From the NCBI GenBank assembly GCA_028818855.1, contig JAPPMY010000204.1:1-64000 (forward strand): DNA of 64,000 nt. The letters run 5' to 3'. Made by a program: the position numbers and the translations under genes. Below the pieces are notes generated by a model that saw only the letters and a list, made by a program, of their open reading frames with translations, was not told the origin of the DNA and made no database searches. Of the stretch, positions 16,977 to 25,419 are shown one piece after another. Numbering within the stretch: the stretch's first letter is position 1; the number at the start of each line of letters is the position of its first letter. The DNA is from Rhodospirillales bacterium. GTDB lineage: Bacteria > Pseudomonadota > Alphaproteobacteria > UBA828.

Positions 16977-17963
16977 TCACACGTAGCCGTTGGCCTTGAA
17001 CCAGCTCAGGGCATCGGCCAGGGCCTCGCTTGCGGGCCGGGCCGTGTAGCCGAGTTCGCGCCGGGCCTTGGCGGACGAGAAGAACATCATCTTGCGCGCC
17101 ATGCGCAGGCTGTCGCGCGTGAGCCGGGGCTCGCCGCCCGCAAGCCGCGCCCAGGCCTCGCCGGCCGCCGCCACCGGCGCGAGCAGGCGGTGGTTGAGCC
17201 GGATGCGCGGCGCCGGCCGCCGCGTGATTCCCGCCAGGCACTCCAGGATCTCGCGGAGCGTCATGTCCTCGCCGCCCAGGATGTAGCGCTCGCCGATGGC
17301 GCCCCGCTCCAGCGCCTGCAGGTGGCCGGCGGCGCAGTCGTCGACGTGGACCACGTTGAGCCCAGTATCGACGTATGCCGGCATCCGCCCCGTCGCGAAG
17401 TCCACGATGATCCGCCCTGTCGGCGTCGGCTTGATGTCGCGCGGGCCGATGGGCGCGGACGGGTTGACGATGACCGCCGGCACGCCTTCGTCGCGCACCA
17501 GCGCGCGCACGGCTTCCTCCGCCAGGAACTTCGAGCGCTTGTAGTGGCCGATCATGGCGGCCTCGGTGACGGGCGTCTCCTCGTCGGCAGGCGTGCCGTC
17601 GGCGTTGAGGCCGAGGGTGGCGACGCTCGACGTGTAGACGACGCGCGTGGCGCCTGCCGCCGCCGCCGCGCGCAGCAGGTCGCGGGAGCCCTCCACGTTG
17701 GTGCGGTAGATCGCCGGCGGATCGGGAATCCAGAGGCGGTAGTCGGCCGCCACGTGAAAGAGCGTATCGCAGCCCTGCGCCGCGCGTTCCAGCGAAGGGC
17801 GGTCGGTGAGGTCGCCGGTCGCGCGCTCCACGTCGAGGCCATCGATGTTGCGCGCATCGGCGCCGGGTCGCGTCAACACGCGCACCGCGTGGCCGGCGTC
17901 GAGCAGCGCGCGGGCGACGGCGGAGCCGAGGAAGCCGGTCGCGCCGGTGACGAGCGTGGTCAT
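16977..17963 (-). CDS. hpnA: hopanoid-associated sugar epimerase HpnA-like
   Basis: This 328-residue extended SDR begins MTTLVTGATGFLGSAVARALL (Rossmann GATGFLG). It contains VYTSSVATLG, HYKRSKFLAE (the YxxxK pair) and VNPSAPIGPRDIKPTPTGRII, the last characteristic of HpnA. HpnA acts on the sugar part of hopanoid side-chain synthesis; its exact reaction is not settled. The ATG overlaps the stop of the upstream CDP-alcohol phosphotransferase (ATGA), so the two are coupled. No other hpn gene is in the window. Confidence 0.85.
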   Translation of the reverse strand: MTTLVTGATGFLGSAVARALLDAGHAVRVLTRPGADARNIDGLDVERATGDLTDRPSLERAAQGCDTLFHVAADYRLWIPDPPAIYRTNVEGSRDLLRAAAAAGATRVVYTSSVATLGLNADGTPADEETPVTEAAMIGHYKRSKFLAEEAVRALVRDEGVPAVIVNPSAPIGPRDIKPTPTGRIIVDFATGRMPAYVDTGLNVVHVDDCAAGHLQALERGAIGERYILGGEDMTLREILECLAGITRRPAPRIRLNHRLLAPVAAAGEAWARLAGGEPRLTRDSLRMARKMMFFSSAKARRELGYTARPASEALADALSWFKANGYV

Positions 17964-18643
17964 GTCTGGGCCTCCGGGAGCTTGCCGAAGAGGAGCCGCC
18001 GCTCCCGCCAGGTGAGCCAGATCGCGTAGAGCGGCGCGAGCCCCACGCCCGCGAGCAGCAGCACGATCAGGCCGCCGCCCCAGGTGATCGGCCCGATGAA
18101 GTACATCGTGTCCTCCAGGTGGAAGCCCTTGAACATCGGCTGGCGGGCCTGGCGCATGCCGGCACGCTGCTCGATCCGCCAGAACAGGAAGAACAGCGTC
18201 GAGACCGAGACGCCCGCGATCAGGCCGAGCCAGGGCGCCCACCCGCCGATCCAGCTCCCTTGAAGGCCGATGCCGATGCAGAGGAAGAGCGCCACGTGGA
18301 TGACGGCGTCGGAGTAGTTGTCGAAATGGTAGCCGAAGCGGCTCGACGTGCCGGACATCCTGGCCAGCTCGCCATCCATGTGATCGACGAAGTTGGAGAG
18401 CATGAAGATCCCCGCGGCGTAAAGGATCTCCGGCCGCGTGCCGGTGGCGAAGAGGCCGCAGGCCGCGAGCCCGAGCAGAAGCCTGACCGCGGTGATGTGG
18501 TTCGGTGTGACCGGCGTGTGCACCAGCGGCCGCACCATCCAGCCGGCGAGCCGCTGGTCCCACGCCTTGCGCGGCTTCGCCGCCTCGGGCCCCGCCTTCT
18601 CCTCGCCGCCGCCTTCTCCCGGCGCCTTCTTGCGTTCGACCAT
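17960..18643 (-). CDS. CDP-alcohol phosphatidyltransferase
   Basis: This 227-residue membrane protein has the signature DHMDGELARMSG...GYHFDNYSD (D-x2-D-G-x2-A-R-x8-G-x3-D-x3-D, starting near residue 87) and several hydrophobic segments. The enzyme moves a phospho-alcohol from CDP to an acceptor alcohol. The highly charged 25-residue N-terminus (KKAPGEGGGEEKAGPEAAK) is cytoplasmic. It is coupled to hpnA and divergent, by 51 bases, from a nucleotidyltransferase that could make its CDP-linked substrate. Donor and acceptor are unknown; an inositol-phosphate-type or unusual headgroup is possible. Confidence 0.9.
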   Translation of the reverse strand: MVERKKAPGEGGGEEKAGPEAAKPRKAWDQRLAGWMVRPLVHTPVTPNHITAVRLLLGLAACGLFATGTRPEILYAAGIFMLSNFVDHMDGELARMSGTSSRFGYHFDNYSDAVIHVALFLCIGIGLQGSWIGGWAPWLGLIAGVSVSTLFFLFWRIEQRAGMRQARQPMFKGFHLEDTMYFIGPITWGGGLIVLLLAGVGLAPLYAIWLTWRERRLLFGKLPEAQT

Positions 18644-18694
18644 GGGCCGTCATATAGCCCGAAACGGGCCTGAGACAACGCCGGACATTTCGCC

Positions 18695-19429
18695 ATGCGT
18701 GCCGTCATCCTTGCCGCCGGCGTCGGCCGGCGCCTGGGAGCCGGGGAACCCAAGGTGCTGCTGCGCTTCGGTGGCCGCACGCTGCTGGAGCGCCACCTCG
18801 CCGCTCTCGCCGCCCTCGGCGTGGGCGACGTGACGATCGGCATCGGCCATCAGGCGCTTGCCATCGAGCGCGCGCTGGCGTCGCTCGGGCAGACGGACGT
18901 CTCCACCATCTACAACCCCGACTACGAGCGGGGCAGCATTCTCACGCTCTGGTGCGTGCGGGACGCGCTCGCGGCGGGCGGCCCGGTGCTGCTCATGGAC
19001 GGCGACGTGCTCTACGACCGCCGCGTGCTCGAACCCCTGGTCGAGACGCACCACGCCGATTGCCTGCTGGTGGACGGCGCGTACGAGCCGGGCGACGAGC
19101 CGGTCAAGGTCGGCGTCAGGGACGGCGTGCCCGTCGATTTCGGCAAGACCATCGCCCCCGCGGTGGAGGCTCATGGTGAATCGGTCGGCTTCTTCCGTCT
19201 CGACAAGGGGACGGCGAACGCGCTGGTCGAGACGGCCGGGCGCATGATCGAGGAGGGCGGCAGCGAGCGCCCCATGGAGGACGCCGTCGCCGCTGTCCTC
19301 CGCGCCGCCAGCCCGCCCTTCGGCTTCGAGGACGTGACCGGCCTGCCCTGGATCGAGATCGATTTCCCCGAGGACGTGGACCGTGCCGAGACGGTAATCC
19401 TGCCCAAGCTCGTCGACGATGGTTGCTGA
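18695..19429 (+). CDS. sugar/polyol-phosphate nucleotidyltransferase
   Basis: This 244-residue protein has the nucleotidyltransferase signature AVILAAGVGRRLGAGEPKVLLRFGG at the N-terminus, VLLMDGDVLYDRR with the metal-binding Asp near residue 107, and WIEIDFPEDVDRAE at the end. It resembles phosphocholine or inositol-phosphate cytidylyltransferases. Such a protein paired with a CDP-alcohol phosphotransferase recalls the IPCT-DIPP synthase pair, where one makes a CDP-polyol and the other couples it. The divergent promoter region with the phosphotransferase is only 51 bases. The substrate is inferred. Confidence 0.85.
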   Translation: MRAVILAAGVGRRLGAGEPKVLLRFGGRTLLERHLAALAALGVGDVTIGIGHQALAIERALASLGQTDVSTIYNPDYERGSILTLWCVRDALAAGGPVLLMDGDVLYDRRVLEPLVETHHADCLLVDGAYEPGDEPVKVGVRDGVPVDFGKTIAPAVEAHGESVGFFRLDKGTANALVETAGRMIEEGGSERPMEDAVAAVLRAASPPFGFEDVTGLPWIEIDFPEDVDRAETVILPKLVDDGC

Positions 19430-19443
19430 CGCCCAACCCGGGC

Positions 19444-19479
19444 TTGTCCCCGCCAATTACTTAGCTATATTGTTAGCTA
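19444..19479 (+). promoter_or_regulatory. promoter and operator of the Phd/PIN pair
   Basis: TTAGCTA occurs at 19461-19467 and 19473-19479, 12 bases apart; the core TAGCTA is itself a palindrome. TATATT (19466-19471) between them could be a -10, with TTGTCC (19444-19449) as -35 at a 16-base spacing. An autoregulating antitoxin binding here would block polymerase. Confidence 0.5.
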
Positions 19480-19507
19480 GGTGAGTACGCAGCCGAGGCG
19501 GTGAATC

Positions 19508-19741
19508 ATGACCGTCGTTAATGTCCATGAGGCCAAGACCCAGCTTTCCCGCCTGCTCGCGCAAGCCGAGGCCGGCGAGGAAGTCGTGATCGCCCGTCGC
19601 GGCGAGCCAGTGGCGCGTCTAGTCGCCTGCAAGCCCCGAAAGAAGCGGCGCCCGGACCGCCTGAAGGGCAAAATAGTGATTACCGACGAATTCTTTGATC
19701 CGCTGCCGGAAGAGGAGCTCAAGCTCTGGGAAGGCGGATAG
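19508..19741 (+). CDS. Phd/YefM-family antitoxin
   Basis: This 77-residue protein begins MTVVNVHEAKTQLSRLLAQAEAGEEVVIARRGEPVARL, the standard Phd/YefM DNA-binding fold. The basic and acidic C-terminal tail (GKIVITDEFFDPLPEEELKLW) is the part expected to wrap the toxin. It precedes the PIN toxin by 3 bases. It should repress the operon through the repeats upstream. Confidence 0.92.
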   Translation: MTVVNVHEAKTQLSRLLAQAEAGEEVVIARRGEPVARLVACKPRKKRRPDRLKGKIVITDEFFDPLPEEELKLWEGG

Positions 19742-19744
19742 TCG

Positions 19745-20131
19745 GTGCGGGTTCTGTTGGACACTCATGCGTTTCTGTGGTGGGTCTCGGACAGCAGGCG
19801 CCTGTCCACGGCGGCGTATCGGGCCATTGACAACCAGACGAACGAGATCGTCATTAGCGCGGCCTCGGCGTGGGAAATCGCCACAAAACACCGGCTCGGC
19901 AAGCTGCCAGAGGCCGAATCCATCGCGACAGACATTGCGGATTGCATCGCCGACGAAGGCTTCGAAGCGTTGTCGATCAGTGTCGCCGACGCCGAGCGGT
20001 CTGGACGATTGCCTGGTCTACATGGTGACCCGTTTGACCGGCTACTCGTCGCTCAAGCCCTGAGGCACGATTTGGCAATCGTCTCGGCCGACGCGCAGTT
20101 CGACCGCTACGGCGTCAATCGGTTGTGGTAG
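19745..20131 (+). CDS. PIN-domain ribonuclease toxin (VapC-like)
   Basis: This 128-residue PIN protein begins MRVLLDTHAFLWWVSD. The acidic metal-binding set is Asp6, Glu44 (SAWEIATK), Asp98 (GDPFDRLL) and Asp116 (VSADAQF). VapC-type toxins cut tRNA or rRNA. It starts with GTG, coupled to the antitoxin. All active-site residues are present, so it looks functional. Confidence 0.92.
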   Translation: MRVLLDTHAFLWWVSDSRRLSTAAYRAIDNQTNEIVISAASAWEIATKHRLGKLPEAESIATDIADCIADEGFEALSISVADAERSGRLPGLHGDPFDRLLVAQALRHDLAIVSADAQFDRYGVNRLW

Positions 20132-20227
20132 CGAGAGTGCCCGTCCGCCGCCCGCCGATTGGACGCAGGTCTAACGCCTCACCATAATGCGGGCCACGAC
20201 AGGCGAACGCCGCCAGGGAGGCGCACC

Positions 20228-21331
20228 ATGAAGCTCGGAATGTTCATGCACCCGATCCAGGACTTCCGGCGAGGCTACCACACGCTGCTGAAGGAAGACT
20301 TCGAGATCATCAAGTGCGCCGACGCGGTCGGCTTCGACGAGGTCTGGCTCGGCGAGCACTTCGCGCTTCCCTCCGAGCCCATCCAGTCGCCGCTCATGCT
20401 CTTCGCAGCCCTGGTGCCCCAGACCGAGCGCATCAAGTTCGGCTCCGGCGTCCTCTGCCTGCCCTATCAGCACCCGGCCATCGTCGCAGGCCAGGCCGCC
20501 CAGTTCGACCACATGTCGGAGGGCCGCTTCCTCATGGGGATCGGGCCGGGCGCCACCCCGCCCGACTTCGAGATGTTCAAGATCACCGAACTCGATCGCA
20601 TGGAGATGCTGGTCGAATCCATCGACATGATCCACGGCATCTGGGCGTCCGATCCGCCCTACGAGTTCCACGGCAAGTACTGGGACTTCGTGATCAGGGA
20701 CAACGTGCTGCCCGGCATCGGCGTGGGCGGCATGGGCAAGCCCTACCAGCAGCCGCATCCGCCGGTGATGATCCCGGCCATGAGCCGGGGCTCCGGCAGT
20801 ATTCGCCTCGCCGCCCGGCGGGACTGGATGTGCATCTCCGCCAACTTCGTGCCCGACGCGGTGCTCAAGGGCCACTGGCGCGACTATCTCGACGAATGCG
20901 GGAAGCTCGGGAAGCAGCCGGACCCGTCCAAGTGGAAGGCCGGCCGCACCCTCCTCGTCACCGAGACGGACGAGGAGGCACGCCAGTACCTTCGGCGCGA
21001 GGACAACGCCTTCCGCTGGTACTTCGAGTACATCATCGGCGTCACCAGTCACGGCGGCTTCGTCCACATGCTGAAGTCGGACCCCGACATGCCGGACGAC
21101 GAGGTGACGCCCGAGTACTGCATCGACACCATCGTGACCGCCGGCAGCCCCAGGACGGTCGCGAGGAAGATCGCCGAGTTCCGCGACCGGACCGGGCCGT
21201 TCGAAACCCTGATCGTCTCGCACCACGACTGGGTGCACAAGGACCTCTGGCGGCGCCACATGGAGCTCACCGCGACGGAGCTGATGCCCCGGCTCCGCGC
21301 CGAGATCGGCTGGCAGGCGGCGGCTGAGTAG
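20228..21331 (+). CDS. LLM-class flavin-dependent monooxygenase
   Basis: This 367-residue protein starts MKLGMFMHPIQDFRRGYHTLL and shows VWLGEHFALPSEPIQSPLM, VLCLPYQHPAIVAGQAAQFD, SEGRFLMGIGPGATPPDFEMF and HPPVMIPAMSRGS. This resembles the limonene-monooxygenase / alkanal-monooxygenase branch of bacterial luciferase-like enzymes. GGGAGG lies 6 bases before the ATG. It stands alone after the toxin-antitoxin pair and converges with the M48 gene. A flavin reductase partner is not nearby. The substrate is unknown. Confidence 0.85.
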   Translation: MKLGMFMHPIQDFRRGYHTLLKEDFEIIKCADAVGFDEVWLGEHFALPSEPIQSPLMLFAALVPQTERIKFGSGVLCLPYQHPAIVAGQAAQFDHMSEGRFLMGIGPGATPPDFEMFKITELDRMEMLVESIDMIHGIWASDPPYEFHGKYWDFVIRDNVLPGIGVGGMGKPYQQPHPPVMIPAMSRGSGSIRLAARRDWMCISANFVPDAVLKGHWRDYLDECGKLGKQPDPSKWKAGRTLLVTETDEEARQYLRREDNAFRWYFEYIIGVTSHGGFVHMLKSDPDMPDDEVTPEYCIDTIVTAGSPRTVARKIAEFRDRTGPFETLIVSHHDWVHKDLWRRHMELTATELMPRLRAEIGWQAAAE

Positions 21332-21350
21332 AGGCGGAGGCCGGGCGGCC

Positions 21351-22838
21351 CTATTCGGTGACGATCTTCACGAGCTGACCGGGGCGAAGCCGCTCGCCCG
21401 GGCGCAGGCCGTTGAGCACGCGGAACCGCTCGGCGCGAAAGTCGTTGAAGGGCATGCGGGCCGCGAGCGATTCCACCGTATCGGCCGGGGCGACCTCGAC
21501 GACACGAAGCCTGAGCGGGCGGAGATTGGCGGCCTGCCGCTGACTGAGCCGCCTGAAGCTCCCCATCATCTGGCGGAAGGGCGCCACGAACGCCCTCGTC
21601 CGCTCCGGCGGCGTCACGAAGAAGAAGCGGTAGACGCGCTCGGGCGCGGCGCGGATGGCGACGAGCCGGATGTCGCGCACGCCCGCGCTGGTGCGGAGAC
21701 GGGTGCGCGCCGCCACGGCATCGAGGCCGTCGATGGCCAGCCGCTCGATCCTGTCGAGCGGCACTCTTGAGGCCCAGACTCCCTGCAGATAGTGCAGGGT
21801 GCCCATCGCGGGGTCCTTCAGCCTGGCCTCGTCGAAGCGCAGCAGGGCGCCCGTCGGGTGCGTGCCCACCACCGCGAGCGGGCCGTTGCGGAGGCGGAAG
21901 CCCGGCGGGGCGGTAAAGGCGATCCGCAAGCGCGGGTGGGCGAAGGCCCGGCCGCGGACGAACCCGTCCTCCGGCGAATCGCCGTAGATCATGCCGTCGA
22001 TCCGCCTGAGGTAGGTGTCGCGCCCGCGCTCGCCGCCGAATTGGGCGCGCGCGGCCTCGGCGGCCTTCCTCACGCGGTCGGCGGTGCGCGGATGGCTCGC
22101 GAAGAGGCCGGCCTGCGCCTGCTCGCCCCGCGCGCCTGCCATCGGCCGGTCGAGCGCGGTCACGGCGCCCATCGTCTCGAGAAGGCTCGACATCGCCGTC
22201 GCGTCGAAGCCGCTGCGGCTCAGGTAGCGCACGCCCAGCATGTCCGCCTCCAGCTCCTGCGCGCGCGAATACCCCTTCACGTAGGCGCCGGCCGCGCGCT
22301 CCGCGAAGTCCGAGACGGACTCGCTGTCGATGACCGCACCGAGCAGCGCTGCGCCGAGGCCCGCGACGACGCCGTGGCTGTAGCGCTCGGCGCTGTGGCG
22401 CGCCGTCACGTGGCCGATCTCGTGGGCGATCACGCCGGCAAGCTCCGCCTCGTCGTTGGCGAGCGCCATCAGGCCGCGCGTGACATGGATATAGCCGCCA
22501 GGGAGGGCGAAGGCGTTGGCCTCCGGGCTGTCGAGGACGACGAAGGTGAAGGGGGGCTCGGGCTGCTCGGAGGTCTGCTGAAGGCGCCTGCCCAGGTCCG
22601 CGACGTAGCGCTGCAACGCCGCATCGTCGTAGAGACCCCCCAGCACCTGCACCAGCCTGGGATGCTCCCGCGCGCCGATACGCCGCTCCTCCTCCGGCGA
22701 CATCAGGGCGGTGAACTGATCTTCGCCGGTCGCGGGATTGACGCTGCATCCGCCGAGCGCGAGCGGCGCGGCTGCGCCGAGCGCGAGACCCAGCGCCAGG
22801 ACCGCCGGCGCGGCTGACGCCCGGCGGAGCCCCGTCAT
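21351..22838 (-). CDS. M48-family zinc metalloprotease, lipoprotein, with LysM-like C-terminus
   Basis: This 495-residue protein has a lipoprotein signal (lipobox LGGC, Cys31). The M48 catalytic motif is HEIGH (His139, Glu140, His143), and the third ligand probably lies in QELEADMLG. After the protease domain come a beta-rich part and a C-terminal LysM-like module (EVAPADTVESLAARMPFND...RPGERLRPGQLVKIV). It resembles BepA/YfgC-type proteases that monitor outer-membrane assembly. The ATG overlaps the stop of the SNase-like gene (ATGA). Confidence 0.88.
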   Translation of the reverse strand: MTGLRRASAAPAVLALGLALGAAAPLALGGCSVNPATGEDQFTALMSPEEERRIGAREHPRLVQVLGGLYDDAALQRYVADLGRRLQQTSEQPEPPFTFVVLDSPEANAFALPGGYIHVTRGLMALANDEAELAGVIAHEIGHVTARHSAERYSHGVVAGLGAALLGAVIDSESVSDFAERAAGAYVKGYSRAQELEADMLGVRYLSRSGFDATAMSSLLETMGAVTALDRPMAGARGEQAQAGLFASHPRTADRVRKAAEAARAQFGGERGRDTYLRRIDGMIYGDSPEDGFVRGRAFAHPRLRIAFTAPPGFRLRNGPLAVVGTHPTGALLRFDEARLKDPAMGTLHYLQGVWASRVPLDRIERLAIDGLDAVAARTRLRTSAGVRDIRLVAIRAAPERVYRFFFVTPPERTRAFVAPFRQMMGSFRRLSQRQAANLRPLRLRVVEVAPADTVESLAARMPFNDFRAERFRVLNGLRPGERLRPGQLVKIVTE

Positions 22839-23596
22839 TCGAGGACCTCGATCTGCTCGGGATGGGTAGCCTCGATCATGGGGCCGTTGAAGGACTGGAC
22901 CCAGCCGCGCACGCGCACCAGGCGCCCCTCGTAGTCCTCGACGGCAATGCCTTCGGCCTCGAAGAGCCGGCGGTCGCGTGGCCCGAAGGAGACGGTGAAG
23001 TCCGTACGCCAGTCAGCGCCGAAGTTGAGGTAGCCGCGGCCGCGCACCACGGCCGCCGCCTTCACTCGCCCTTCGACGAGTTGGAAGCCGCGGAGCCGGG
23101 CGCCGGCCTCGCCCGCGGCCCGCACGCGGTAGCGGGGCTGCGACCAGATGCCGCGCCGGCCCGCGCGCGCGCCGCGCTCGATCGCGAGCATGTCGGCAAC
23201 CGCGGCCCGGTCGTCCACGAGGCTGTGGACCCTTGCGAGCCCGAGCGCAAGCAGCGCGCCCTGAACCCAGGCGCCGTCATCCGTTCGCACGAGGTGGGCG
23301 CGCAGGCGGCCGTACCGGTCCCGCCGGGTGCCGCCCGATGCAAGGCCGACCCGGCGCCCCTGCACCAGCGCCGCGAGCGCATCCGCGCCGCCTTGGGCGA
23401 GCGCTGGCGCCTCGATGCCGGCGAGCCGCACCGTCTCCCCGTCATCCAGCAGGACCGTGCCGGCGTCGATGACCTCGACCACACGGGCCTCCCTCTCCAC
23501 TTCGAGGCCGGCGGGCGGCGGCATCGCCGGGCCGTCTCCGGCAACCGCCGCGTTTGCGGCGAGAACGAGGAGCAAGACCGCGGCGAGTCGGCTCAT
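22835..23596 (-). CDS. SNase-like (thermonuclease fold) exported protein, probably catalytically altered
   Basis: This 253-residue protein has an N-terminal signal peptide (RLAAVLLLVLAANAAVAG) and an SNase domain: VEVIDAGTVLLDDGETVRLAGIEAP, then GTRRDRYGRLRAHL. Against staphylococcal nuclease, Arg35 and Arg87 correspond to Arg57 and Arg97, but Asp40 is Glu62 and the catalytic Glu43 is Ala65. Nuclease activity is therefore doubtful. The C-terminal 100 residues (VKAAAVVRGRGYLNFGADWRTDFTV) look like an OB-type fold. It is coupled to the M48 protease, suggesting an envelope role. Confidence 0.78.
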   Translation of the reverse strand: MSRLAAVLLLVLAANAAVAGDGPAMPPPAGLEVEREARVVEVIDAGTVLLDDGETVRLAGIEAPALAQGGADALAALVQGRRVGLASGGTRRDRYGRLRAHLVRTDDGAWVQGALLALGLARVHSLVDDRAAVADMLAIERGARAGRRGIWSQPRYRVRAAGEAGARLRGFQLVEGRVKAAAVVRGRGYLNFGADWRTDFTVSFGPRDRRLFEAEGIAVEDYEGRLVRVRGWVQSFNGPMIEATHPEQIEVLE

Positions 23597-23702
23597 GGCG
23601 CGAGTATACCGCCGCGCTTGCCCACCAACGCGCGGCTTCTCAAGCAGACGGCGAGCCCGTAATGTCTGCGCGGCACACGGCCCAGCGCGGGGAGGGCGCA
23701 GC

Positions 23703-25400
23703 ATGGACATGGTGACGATGAACATCATCGATTCCTCGATGGTGTCGATCTGCCGGGAAATGGGAATCACCCTGATGAAGACGTCGTACTCGACGATCTT
23801 CAACGAGGGCCTCGATTTCACCTGCGCCATCGCCGACACCGACGGCGAGATGGTCTCGGTCGCCGAGTTCTGCCCCGCCCAGATCGGCGGAATGCCCCTC
23901 CTCATCAAGACCTGCGCCGAGGAAATCCCGATCGACCAGATCGAGGAAGGCGACGTCATCGTCCACAACGACCCCTACCGGGGCGGCCTGCACGTGCCCG
24001 AGCACACGCTGTTCAAGCCGGTCTTTGCCGACGGCCAGCTCCTGGCCTTCGTGGTCGCCATCGGCCACATCGCCGAGGTCGGCGGCATGGTCCCCGGCGG
24101 CTTCGCCGGGGAGGCGACGGAAATCTTCCACGAAGGCGTGCGCGTGCCGCCGGTCAAGATCATGAAGCGCGGGCGGGATGTCGACGCGGTGTGGAAGCTG
24201 ATGCTCGCGAACGTGCGCACGCCCCGCTACAACTACGGCGACCTGCGCGCCATGATCGGGGCGCTGGACCTCGGCGAGGCGCGCCTGAAGGAGATGGTGG
24301 CGAAGTACGGCCGCGCCGTATGGGAGGACACCTGCAGCGACCTCATGGACTACTCCGAGCGCCGCATGCGGGCCGAGATCGCGCAGTTCCCCGACGGCCG
24401 CTACCACTTCGAGGACACCGTCGAGAACGACGGCATCGAGGACAAGCCCTATCAGCTGCGGGTCGATGTCTTCGTCCAGGGCGATGAGCTGATCGCCGAC
24501 TTCTCGGGCACCGACGACCAGGCCAAGGGGCCGATCAACGCGACGCTGGGCGTCACCTGGTCGGCGACATACAACGCTCTCTTCCACATGACCGACCCGT
24601 CGATCCCCAAGAACTCGGGCTGCTTCCGCCCGATCAAGATCGTGGCGCGGCCCGGCACGGTCGCCAACGTCGACTACCCGGCGCCCGAGGTGGCGGGCAA
24701 CACCGAGACCCATCCCCGGCTCGCGCTGATCGTGATCGGCGCGCTGGCCCAAGGCGTGCCCGAACGCGCGATGGCGGCGGAGAGCGGCACCGGCGGCAAC
24801 TTCGTTTTCGGCGGCCACCATCCCGACTACGACGAGTATTTCGCCTGCTACGACCTGATCTCCGGCGGCTGGGGCGGGCGCGACTACGCCGACGGCAACG
24901 ACTGCGTGATCGCGATCAACGGGAATTGCCGGTTCAACCCGGTCGAGGTGTTCGAGACGCGCTTCCCCTTCCATGTCGAGGACTTCGCGATGACGCCGAA
25001 CTCCGGCGGCCCGGGCCGCCACCGCGGCGGGCTCGGCTATCGCAAGACGCTCCGCACGCTTTCCGCCGAGATCACCGCGAGCCAGTGCACCGACCGGCAC
25101 CGGATCAAGACCTGGGGGCTCTTCGGCGGCAAGGAGGGTGCGGTCGGCGCGACCCTGGTCCGGCCCGAGGGCGCGGACGACTGGCGCCCGGTCACCGAGA
25201 CCCACGGCAAGGCGTCGTCGTCCAAGTACGCCAACATCCGCCTCCGCCCCGGCGACCGGGTGCGGCTGATCGTGCCGGGCGGCGGTGGCTACGGCGATCC
25301 CCGGGAGCGCACGCGACAGGCGGTCGAGGAGGACCTGGCGGAGGGGTACATCACGCCCGAAGAGGCGAGCCGGGAGTACGGCTACGTCACGGACGCCTGA
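23703..25400 (+). CDS. hydantoinase B / oxoprolinase-family subunit, without a HyuA partner
   Basis: This 565-residue HyuB-family protein shows MKTSYSTIFNEGLDFTCAI, EGDVIVHNDPYRGG, GHIAEVGGMVPGGF, PAPEVAGNTETHPR, FAMTPNSGGPGRHRGG and VPGGGGYGDPRER at the end. Family members, with HyuA, catalyse ATP-dependent opening of hydantoins or 5-oxoproline, or form acetone-carboxylase-like complexes. No hyuA lies on either side, so the partner is elsewhere or the protein acts differently. GGGGAGGG precedes the ATG at good spacing. It is divergent from the SNase-like gene. Confidence 0.9.
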   Translation: MDMVTMNIIDSSMVSICREMGITLMKTSYSTIFNEGLDFTCAIADTDGEMVSVAEFCPAQIGGMPLLIKTCAEEIPIDQIEEGDVIVHNDPYRGGLHVPEHTLFKPVFADGQLLAFVVAIGHIAEVGGMVPGGFAGEATEIFHEGVRVPPVKIMKRGRDVDAVWKLMLANVRTPRYNYGDLRAMIGALDLGEARLKEMVAKYGRAVWEDTCSDLMDYSERRMRAEIAQFPDGRYHFEDTVENDGIEDKPYQLRVDVFVQGDELIADFSGTDDQAKGPINATLGVTWSATYNALFHMTDPSIPKNSGCFRPIKIVARPGTVANVDYPAPEVAGNTETHPRLALIVIGALAQGVPERAMAAESGTGGNFVFGGHHPDYDEYFACYDLISGGWGGRDYADGNDCVIAINGNCRFNPVEVFETRFPFHVEDFAMTPNSGGPGRHRGGLGYRKTLRTLSAEITASQCTDRHRIKTWGLFGGKEGAVGATLVRPEGADDWRPVTETHGKASSSKYANIRLRPGDRVRLIVPGGGGYGDPRERTRQAVEEDLAEGYITPEEASREYGYVTDA

Positions 25401-25419
25401 GGCGGCCGAGGGGCGGCGC

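Noticed and set aside
14569-16986. Long plus-strand open frame opposite fmt, def and the LLM gene
   Set aside because: It spans three recognised genes on the other strand and shows no domain of its own.
16977-18653. A 558-residue apparent fusion ahead of hpnA
   Set aside because: The N-terminal half is the CDP-alcohol phosphotransferase read in the wrong frame; the two genes overlap by ATGA and are separate.
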